DNA from: an uncultured Lachnospiraceae bacterium
Lineage (GTDB): Bacteria > Bacillota > Clostridia > Lachnospirales > Lachnospiraceae
NCBI GenBank assembly: GCA_934351925.1
Contig: CAKRJT010000058.1
Span: 1-8,209 of the forward strand
Length of the DNA: 8,209 nt
Direction: 5' to 3'
Shown here: piece after piece, positions 1 through 4,758 of the stretch
How positions within the stretch are numbered: position 1 is the stretch's first letter
Layout of the letters: the number at the start of each line of letters is the position of its first letter
Notes under the pieces: generated by a model
The model's database searches: none
Told to the model about the DNA's origin: nothing
What the model saw: only the letters and a program-made list of their open reading frames with translations
Position numbers and translations under genes: made by a program

Positions 1-82
1 GTGTTTATGCGGCTTTTCAGCGTTTTACCTATCAAATTTTATTGTGTGGAACGGCAGAAAATTCTACTATTTTTTATATATT

Positions 83-1009
83 CTAAAAACATAAATATAT
101 AAAATACGCCGCATACCCAAGCAGCATGACAATTCCGCAAGGCTTTCTCAGCTCCCTGTTCTTATATGTGCCAAGCCACAGCACCACACCACTGGCAATC
201 GCAATAATAGTGTCTATGATAAATTTACTTTCAAACGGAACCGTACAGATAAGTGCAGTTGTTCCGATTACGAACAGGATATTGAAAATATTGCTGCCTA
301 CGATATTGCCGATGGCAATTCCGGCATTTCCTTTTTTCGCAGCAGTGACGGAGGTAACAAGCTCCGGAAGTGAAGTACCGAACGCAACAATGGTAAGACC
401 GATAAATCTCTCACTCATTCCGAAAAATCTTGCAATCGCTGAGGCACCACTCACGGCGAAATCACTTCCCTTGACAACCATAACCCCGCCAACCAGCATG
501 AACAGGATACATTTCCACACCGGTATATCCTTTACCTCTTCATCCTCCTGCGAATTTCCCTTCTTTGACATGACGAAAAGATATCCAAGGAATACAATGA
601 ACAGCAGCCAGAAGATAATACCCTCTATAAATGTTATCTCCCCTCCGGTGATACCGAATATCATAAGCACAATTGTAATTGCTATCATATATGGTATCTC
701 ATAGTATAATGTTGACTTCTGAATCGCCACATTCGTAATCAGTGCAGTGACACCAAGTATAATCAGAATATTAAGTATATTGCTTCCAACGATATTTCCG
801 ATTGTAATTCCTGCGTTCTCCTGCAATGCCGCCGTTATGCTTACAGCCGCCTCCGGCATGCTTGTGCCCATGGCGACAATGGTAAGACCGATTATGAGCT
901 GCGGAATACCAAGCTTCTTGGCAATACCTGCGGCGCCCTCCACGAACCAGTCCGCACCCTTAACTAACAGCAAAAAACCTACCAGCAAAATAAAAACCTG
1001 TAAAACCAT
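83..1009 (-). CDS. CaCA-family calcium/sodium-type antiporter, probably a Mn2+ exporter
   Basis: This is a 308-residue integral membrane cation antiporter of the Ca2+:cation (CaCA, YrbG-like) family, of normal length for bacterial members. Two homologous halves are visible. The alpha-1 repeat has GLTIVAMGTSMPE at residues 41-53 and GNIVGSN at 71-77. The alpha-2 repeat has GLTIVAFGTSLPE at 204-216 and GNIVGSN at 234-240. E53 and E216 are the expected cation-coordinating acids. About ten hydrophobic segments are seen, and an acidic cytoplasmic loop (about 148-163) joins the halves. The ATG at 1009 is preceded by AGAGG (1018-1022) with 8 nt spacing. A yybP-ykoY riboswitch and terminator sit directly upstream, so expression is probably Mn2+-dependent. 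The family fold is certain; Mn2+ as the physiological substrate is inferred from that switch. The protein sequence alone would suggest Ca2+/Na+ exchange. Confidence 0.95.
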   Translation of the reverse strand: MVLQVFILLVGFLLLVKGADWFVEGAAGIAKKLGIPQLIIGLTIVAMGTSMPEAAVSITAALQENAGITIGNIVGSNILNILIILGVTALITNVAIQKSTLYYEIPYMIAITIVLMIFGITGGEITFIEGIIFWLLFIVFLGYLFVMSKKGNSQEDEEVKDIPVWKCILFMLVGGVMVVKGSDFAVSGASAIARFFGMSERFIGLTIVAFGTSLPELVTSVTAAKKGNAGIAIGNIVGSNIFNILFVIGTTALICTVPFESKFIIDTIIAIASGVVLWLGTYKNRELRKPCGIVMLLGYAAYFIYLCF

Positions 1010-1056
1010 ACCTTTTACCTCTCTTCCTTTTTTATTTTTGCAGTAGGTTTATTTAT

Positions 1057-1095
1057 AAAAAAAGAGACTCCTACTGCATTAACAGTAAAAGTCTC
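1057..1095 (-). terminator. Intrinsic terminator of the riboswitch expression platform
   Basis: On the minus strand GAGACTTTTACTG (1095-1083) pairs with CAGTAGGAGTCTC (1076-1064) in a 13-bp stem with two G-U pairs. The loop is TTAATG and a run of seven T (1063-1057) follows. The 5' arm shares CTTTTA (1091-1086) with the closing P1 helix of the aptamer, so the two structures exclude each other. A folded aptamer should prevent termination. The same hairpin may also stop transcripts arriving from the genes to the right, since no other terminator is seen after the gene ending at 1258. Confidence 0.88.
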
Positions 1096-1179
1096 GCTAT
1101 TTAATCACTCTCCGAGCTGTTATCACTAACAACTGTACTGACGAAAAAGTGAACTCTGTCGGCCAGCTACTCCCTTTTA
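1086..1179 (-). promoter_or_regulatory. yybP-ykoY family Mn2+-sensing riboswitch aptamer
   Basis: Read on the minus strand, the leader begins TAAAAGGGAGTAGC (from 1179) and ends AGCGAGACTTTTA (to 1086). These match the conserved GGGGAGUAGC and AGC(A/G)AGAC ends of the yybP-ykoY class. P1 is TAAAAG (1179-1174) with CTTTTA (1091-1086). Inside lie CTCGGAGAG, the class-typical segment before the 3' strand, and a TGTTA/TAACA hairpin with a GTGA loop at 1131-1118. One G of the usual GGGG is missing. Known members bind Mn2+ and control Mn2+ exporters. The position between a promoter and a terminator, directly before a cation antiporter, supports the call. I recognised the motif by eye and ran no covariance model. 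Confidence 0.85.
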
Positions 1180-1187
1180 TCTTCTAT

Positions 1188-1216
1188 AGAATATGCGATT
1201 TTCTGTCATATTTCAA
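1188..1216 (-). promoter_or_regulatory. Sigma-A-type promoter for the riboswitch and antiporter
   Basis: The minus strand reads TTGAAA (1216-1211), a 17-nt spacer, then TATTCT (1193-1188). Transcription would start near 1180-1182, immediately at the aptamer P1 strand, so the leader would be about 170 nt long. Exact spacing and the downstream riboswitch make this a good candidate; it is untested. Confidence 0.65.
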
Positions 1217-1228
1217 CTGTTTTTTATA

Positions 1229-1249
1229 ATCTTTGCCCTATCTTTGCCC
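1229..1249. repeat. Tandem 10-bp direct repeat
   Basis: ATCTTTGCCC occurs at 1229-1238 and again at 1240-1249 with a single base between. It lies in the short gap between the stop codon at 1258 and the promoter at 1216. It is not a hairpin and has no T-tract, so it is not a terminator. It could be replication slippage or a protein-binding site; nothing further can be said. Confidence 0.6.
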
Positions 1250-1257
1250 GGCGCATA

Positions 1258-2211
1258 TCAGAACAAATCCAGCATGCTGTCAAGATATATCTCCTCCCTC
1301 ACCTGCAGTTGATACTCCGGCTTGGTCATATAGTAGAGCAGAAACTCAAGAATAATTGCGCTTCCCAGCCCTCTCCCCTCTATCTTAAAATTAGAAAAGC
1401 CCATCGGCATATAGATATCCTTAATGTCGCTTATCCCGATAAAGCTTGTATTCTTCATTGCCCTTGAAAAAAGATACCCAACCTTCGCATCGGGCGCATT
1501 GCAATGATGTTCCGGACATTTTTCCCCCAGATTCTTCCGGCTTACATTTTCATAGCACGCCTTTCTGTCATTACATCCGGTATAACAGCACTCATTGCAT
1601 AAAAATTCGACCTTGTCCTTCTGTACCCCTGACAACGTGTTCAATCTGTCAAACGCTTTATTCAGCCGGAAATCAGGAACAACATAGCTGAAATCATCCC
1701 TGTTTACTTCCGCAAGAAATTCCTTGAAATCCGTCAACACCTTGGTGGTAGATGATACAAAATAAAGCTCCGGATAATTTTTCCTCAAGTAATCTAACAA
1801 CAGCTCCGAATGTACAATCACACCATTCTTTTTATTACCACATCCGGCAAACAGCGCACATAGAGAATTACATTTCTTATCCTTTAGGTGCTCCTCCTTA
1901 AGCAGCGAATTGCTGAATGTAAGCCTTGCCGAAATTCCGTATTCCCGCATTAATTCCAGAACCTCCTGCGGGTCATTGTCCCCGAAGCCGACACGTCCTC
2001 CGCCCCAGATACAATCCGCCGGTGAACCATATATAGACCCTATATCGCACCAGTCATAGAAGTATTCCCTGTGCTCACGATACAGCGGCAGGAACACACG
2101 ATATAATTCAATAAACTCAAATAAGCCCGGAAGATGGTAGTGCGCCACGTTTCTGTCACTTCTGCCAATGACCGTCTCATTAATACTCTTTTCTTCAAAA
2201 TATTTGTCCAT
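1258..2211 (-). CDS. Cysteine-rich U32-peptidase-like conserved protein
   Basis: This 317-residue soluble protein has no signal peptide or membrane segment. It resembles a family of uncharacterised Firmicute proteins related to U32 peptidases (TIM barrel-like). Supporting features are the IYGSPADCIWGGGR segment (60-73), a central CNECCYTGCNDRKAC cluster (205-219) with further cysteines at 232 and 237, and KIEGR (276-280), which echoes the C-terminal KIEGR signature of U32 proteins. C114, C118 and C124 form another group. Clustered cysteines suggest an iron-sulfur or zinc site, as in U32 members acting in tRNA, rRNA or ubiquinone hydroxylation; the substrate here is unknown. The ATG at 2211 has a GAGGG (2220-2216) only 4 nt upstream, a tight spacing. 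It follows the XRE regulator gene by about 108 bp and may be co-transcribed with it. Family relation is fairly sure; function is not assigned. Confidence 0.85.
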   Translation of the reverse strand: MDKYFEEKSINETVIGRSDRNVAHYHLPGLFEFIELYRVFLPLYREHREYFYDWCDIGSIYGSPADCIWGGGRVGFGDNDPQEVLELMREYGISARLTFSNSLLKEEHLKDKKCNSLCALFAGCGNKKNGVIVHSELLLDYLRKNYPELYFVSSTTKVLTDFKEFLAEVNRDDFSYVVPDFRLNKAFDRLNTLSGVQKDKVEFLCNECCYTGCNDRKACYENVSRKNLGEKCPEHHCNAPDAKVGYLFSRAMKNTSFIGISDIKDIYMPMGFSNFKIEGRGLGSAIILEFLLYYMTKPEYQLQVREEIYLDSMLDLF

Positions 2212-2272
2212 AAAGCCCTCATTTTATTTTAGCTTCCGGATTCGGATGTCAAAACATGCCATATACCTAGCT

Positions 2273-2389
2273 GTGTATAACGTATTATATTTATGCATAT
2301 CACGACTTTTGGGAGAATCTTAGATTGTTCCAAGAACATCTTGCTTCGGACAACGAAGCTGATATACATAAATATAATACGTTATACAC
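2273..2389. repeat. Long inverted repeat (30-bp arms) around a 57-bp hairpin-rich centre
   Basis: The left arm at 2273-2302 starts GTGTATAACGTATTATATTT. Its reverse complement is at 2360-2389, with 29 of 30 positions matching (the mismatch is at 2296 against its partner). The centre holds two smaller dyads: TGTTC-CAA-GAACA (2326-2338) and GCTTCG-GACAA-CGAAGC (2343-2359). The right arm encodes residues 97-106 of the XRE regulator and the centre encodes its last residues and stop; the left arm is intergenic. The loop is long and there is no T-tract, so this is not an ordinary terminator. Candidates are an invertible segment, a small palindromic mobile element, or an mRNA processing structure. 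No convincing target-site duplication flanks it. Confidence 0.85.
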
Positions 2390-2676
2390 TCATAAACTAA
2401 ATTGGCATGAATTCCCCATAAAACAGAAAAAGAAGGACTTGCGTCCCTCTCAATACCGCCTACCAGTATGTCATCCACGGTAGTTCCGAGCAACCTGCTA
2501 AGAGCATACAAATTGTCGACTGTCGGAAGACTGTCACCGCGCTGCCACTTGTAGACTGCCTGCTCAGATTCAAAACCCATGAATCTTGCCACGTCCTCCA
2601 CAGTAAGGTGACGTGCCTTGCGGAGCTCCTTGATTCTAGCCCCGGTTGCCCTTGCGTCCAATACCGGATAATCCAT
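2320..2676 (-). CDS. XRE-family helix-turn-helix regulator with an anomalous C-terminal tail
   Basis: This 118-residue protein carries one Cro/C1-type helix-turn-helix domain at about residues 12-72. Features include ATGARIKELRKARHLTVEDV, then SEQAVYKWQRGDSLPTVDNL with the recognition-helix region about 38-46, and a closing LSRLLGTTVDDIL. Small proteins of this type, with the QAVYKWQRG pattern, are common in Lachnospiraceae. The ATG at 2676 has a strong AAGGAGG (2690-2684) with 7 nt spacing. After about residue 72 the sequence loses family character. Residues 97-106 (CITYYIYVYQ) are encoded by one arm of the inverted repeat and the final dozen by its centre, so the tail probably arose from that element. 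It likely regulates itself and the U32-like gene; the target is unknown. The domain is certain; the biological C-terminus is doubtful. Confidence 0.9.
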   Translation of the reverse strand: MDYPVLDARATGARIKELRKARHLTVEDVARFMGFESEQAVYKWQRGDSLPTVDNLYALSRLLGTTVDDILVGGIERDASPSFSVLWGIHANLVYECITYYIYVYQLRCPKQDVLGTI

Positions 2677-2804
2677 ATAAATGCCTCCTTGGTGTAATGT
2701 GAGTTAAATGATTACAACATCCTCCGCCGTAGCGTTCAGACACCTCTGTTCTCCAAAGGATGTAAGGCTGATTTATTTTCGTGTATTTTATATCGGCAAC
2801 GATT

Positions 2805-2843
2805 CTGTAAACTTTACAGCAGTTTCACATTTTGTTAAAATGT
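2805..2843. promoter_or_regulatory. Two adjacent perfect dyads upstream of the XRE regulator
   Basis: CTGTAAA-C-TTTACAG (2805-2819) and ACATTTT-GTT-AAAATGT (2827-2843) lie 7 bp apart, between the hypB remnant and the regulator gene. On the minus strand the first dyad contains TTTACA, which could serve as a -35 element. An AT-rich TATAAAAT follows at 2792-2785, but the 13-15 nt spacing is poor. The first dyad has the shape of a homodimer operator and could bind the XRE protein. The second may be an AT-rich hairpin at the end of the old hypB transcript. Both symmetries are certain; their roles are guesses. Confidence 0.35.
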
Positions 2844-2863
2844 TCCGCTCCATTTTAATTATT

Positions 2864-3046
2864 TTATGCCATTATATCCTCAATCTGCTTCTCAAGCCAT
2901 CCGGCAAGCCTTTCCATTCCATCATCGGTCTTTGCGCTTATTTCTATGATTTCCGCCTTAGGATTCAAGGCAAGAATACGCTCCCTTGCGGCGGCAAAAT
3001 CAAACTCAAAGAAGTCAACGGTATCAATCGCCATTACCTAATCTGA
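2864..3046 (-). pseudogene. hypB: Remnant of hypB: C-terminal end of a HypB-like nickel-insertion GTPase
   Basis: From an ATG at 3034 to TAA at 2864-2866 the minus strand encodes 56 residues. They resemble the end of HypB, the GTPase that delivers nickel to [NiFe] hydrogenase. Segments seen are AIDTVDFFEFDF (2-13, after the G4 NKxD position), LALNPKAEII (21-30), the G5 motif SAKT (33-36) and GWLEKQIED (45-53). Homology may extend a few codons further upstream, but a TAG at 3040-3038 is in frame. Roughly the first three quarters of a normal HypB are missing, including the G1 P-loop, so it cannot bind GTP. Its ATG overlaps the stop of the preceding fragment (TAATG), which looks accidental. Another Ras-like accessory GTPase is possible, but the LNPKAEI-SAKT spacing favours HypB. 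Confidence 0.7.
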
Positions 3047-3075
3047 TAAAAAAACATGTTTATGTATGTTCTATA

Positions 3076-3271
3076 CTTGAATGCGCATATCTCCGCCTTT
3101 GGATTGGCGTGGAGCTGCTTGGATACATTCTTCACCTTTCCTGTCTGGATATATAACTTTCCCTCAAAAACATGTGCTGTTCCGAATGGACGTACTCTTG
3201 GCTGGTCTCCCTCAACTGTTGCCAAACAATATACCTGTGGCATCCTTTAAAAAATTTACTACTCTGTCCAT
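3076..3271 (-). pseudogene. Truncated, frameshifted pyridoxamine 5'-phosphate oxidase-family protein
   Basis: The minus strand from the ATG at 3271 reads MDRVVNFLKDA, then shifts frame near 3235-3244. It continues as QVYCLATVEGDQPRVRPFG and on through FEGKLYIQTGKVKNVSKQ to NPKAEICAFK, ending near 3076. This is the N-terminal half of a small flavin-binding split-barrel protein of the PPOX family, with the YCLATVEGDQPRVRPFG start and the TGKVKNVSKQ strand-helix region. One extra base in GATGCCACAG explains the shift. After CAFK the sequence becomes unrelated and stops at 3034-3036, so about half of a typical protein is lost. It begins 22 bp after the MazG-like gene's stop, with AAGGAG almost touching the ATG; an in-frame ATG at 3286 is an alternative start. 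Confidence 0.8.
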
Positions 3272-3293
3272 GCTCCTTAGCCTCATGATATTA

Positions 3294-3623
3294 TTATGTG
3301 GTGATATATTCAACAACTTCCTTCAAAAATATCTTATTCTCAAATGCACCTCTCTTCAACGCCTTATCCACCCTTACCTTTTCAAGCTCCTCCTCCGAAT
3401 ATCCGCGCGCCGCAGCCGCGGCATAAACCACCTCCAGCAAATCAGCAAGCTCTTCAATATTCTTATCCTTGTGATACTCCGCCAGCTCCTCTTCAAGCTT
3501 TGCATCAACCATTTCCAGAAACTCATCATCGGATAGAATCTCTGTTGTGCATTGTTTTCCATCACTCCTTATAATCTCCGGTATCTTATCCCTCACAAGC
3601 TTGTTATATGTTATCGTGCTCAT
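3294..3623 (-). CDS. MazG-like nucleotide pyrophosphohydrolase
   Basis: This 109-residue all-alpha NTP pyrophosphatase is of the MazG / phosphoribosyl-ATP pyrophosphohydrolase-like group that begins YNKLVRDKIPEII (6-18). The metal-binding pattern EExxE...ExxD is intact: E45, E46, E49, then E58 and D61. The C-terminal RGAFENKIFLKEV (91-103) is also typical. Such enzymes hydrolyse NTPs or dNTPs to NMP and pyrophosphate; the substrate cannot be read from sequence. The ATG at 3623 is chosen over one 14 codons upstream (3665) because the LVRDKIP core starts there and a TAAGGAG (3640-3634) precedes it. It overlaps the end of the HNH gene by 20 nt, which implies translational coupling in the same operon. 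In this setting it may alter nucleotide pools during infection, which is inference. Confidence 0.88.
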   Translation of the reverse strand: MSTITYNKLVRDKIPEIIRSDGKQCTTEILSDDEFLEMVDAKLEEELAEYHKDKNIEELADLLEVVYAAAAARGYSEEELEKVRVDKALKRGAFENKIFLKEVVEYITT

Positions 3624-4743
3624 CGTATTTCCACTCCTTAAATCCTGACATCTGCGCCGCCTCATAGACCGGCTTTATCACATGCTCCAGCCTTCCGATA
3701 AACGAACACCTGTCCAATCCATCCGCGTATAATTGATTCCTAATCTCCTGATTATTCAAATGATATGGTGCTATCTTCTGAAACTCATGTGCAACCAGTT
3801 CATTCTGCGCCTTCAGTTCGTATGCCCTGTACTCCAGCTCTCCAAGACTGTTAAAATATAGTTTCCATGAGGGCAGAGAATTACTTTTGCTGCTATTGAT
3901 TGACTTAGTTGTCGGGTGCAGATTCCACAGCTCATCATGTGCAACATACTGCCATGGCACAAAATGGTCTATAGAAATATTCTCATTTTCCAGAGCTATC
4001 TCCCCATAAATATCCCTGAGCGTAGGGTCAATCTGGATAATCAGCCTCCAGTATTTTCTCACGCGGTCTATATCCCTCGAAGCCGGCGCCTCAAGCTTAT
4101 CCGCTATTCCCGGCACACTTGGATTTTTGTTCTGCAAATACTGGATAAGCTTAAGCTGTGTCCAGCCCTTTAAAATCTCCTTATGCTTAAAAAGATATTC
4201 CGCCCACGCTGTATCAACCTCAATCACACTACCAAGACCCGACACCATGAGAAAATAATACATAAGCCTGTGCTGTCTGTTTATCTCATCTATCAGATTA
4301 TTTTTTGAACCATTCCACAGGCTGCTCCCAATAGTAATCTCATCATAGAAGGGCGTCTGCAATCTGTATGGCACATTCAACGTCAAATCAGCCTTGTATT
4401 TCATAAGCTTTTTATCATCCGAATTATGGAGAAATTCCAATATCTTTTCCTTCTTTTCCGATGACAAAAATCCATAATTATTATGAATGTATTTCACAGC
4501 CTCCTCAAGATTATCCTTGACCCCCACAGGTCCTAATCTCAGGTAAAACTCCGTGACCATATACCACGCATCGGCAATCATTTCATTGATTAACTCATCA
4601 AATGTGAACCTGTTACTTTCCCCATCAAGCTTATTCAAAATCGCCTGAAACCAGAAAAACTTGTAGCAGTTAGTGGTGTTGTCGAATAATCTACTAAGAT
4701 AGCCTATATTCAGTTTTTCGTTTTCGGGATGTGGTAATTGCAT
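3604..4743 (-). CDS. HNH nuclease-family protein of the restriction cassette
   Basis: This is a 379-residue soluble protein. The HNH core lies at about 255-292: IDHFVPW with D259-H260, then ELWNLHPT with N275, then INSSKSNSLP with N283. This gives a DH-N-N order, as in HNH domains where the third ligand is Asn, for example Cas9. The N-terminal 240 residues are mostly helical with no motif I can name; NTTNCYKFFWFQAIL (22-36) recurs, as I remember, in HNH proteins annotated beside helicase genes. The ATG at 4743 has GAGGTG (4756-4751) with 7 nt spacing and lies 15 nt after the R-subunit stop. Its 3' end overlaps the MazG-like gene. It probably supplies DNA cleavage in the same defence system. 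The nuclease fold is well supported; its substrate is unknown. Confidence 0.87.
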   Translation of the reverse strand: MQLPHPENEKLNIGYLSRLFDNTTNCYKFFWFQAILNKLDGESNRFTFDELINEMIADAWYMVTEFYLRLGPVGVKDNLEEAVKYIHNNYGFLSSEKKEKILEFLHNSDDKKLMKYKADLTLNVPYRLQTPFYDEITIGSSLWNGSKNNLIDEINRQHRLMYYFLMVSGLGSVIEVDTAWAEYLFKHKEILKGWTQLKLIQYLQNKNPSVPGIADKLEAPASRDIDRVRKYWRLIIQIDPTLRDIYGEIALENENISIDHFVPWQYVAHDELWNLHPTTKSINSSKSNSLPSWKLYFNSLGELEYRAYELKAQNELVAHEFQKIAPYHLNNQEIRNQLYADGLDRCSFIGRLEHVIKPVYEAAQMSGFKEWKYDEHDNI

Positions 4744-4758
4744 TTGTGTACACCTCTT

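Noticed and set aside
1..82. The left edge was checked for a terminator after the antiporter stop and for the end of another gene.
   Set aside because: It is AT-rich with no GC-rich hairpin plus T-tract, and no frame shows a recognisable protein end.
126..704. A 192-codon plus-strand open frame opposite the antiporter.
   Set aside because: Its hydrophobic look comes from the complementary membrane-protein codons; no ribosome binding site and no family match.
2040..2222. A 60-codon minus-strand frame starting just upstream of the U32-like gene.
   Set aside because: It overlaps the N-terminus of the better-supported 317-residue gene in another frame and has no motif.
2708..3046. A 112-codon plus-strand open frame starting at 2708.
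   Set aside because: It runs antisense through the hypB remnant, has no good ribosome binding site and no family character.
3344..3574. Plus-strand open frames (3081-3536 and 3344-3574) with proline-rich translations.
   Set aside because: They are antisense shadows of the MazG-like gene and PPOX remnant; the minus-strand frames carry clear conserved motifs.
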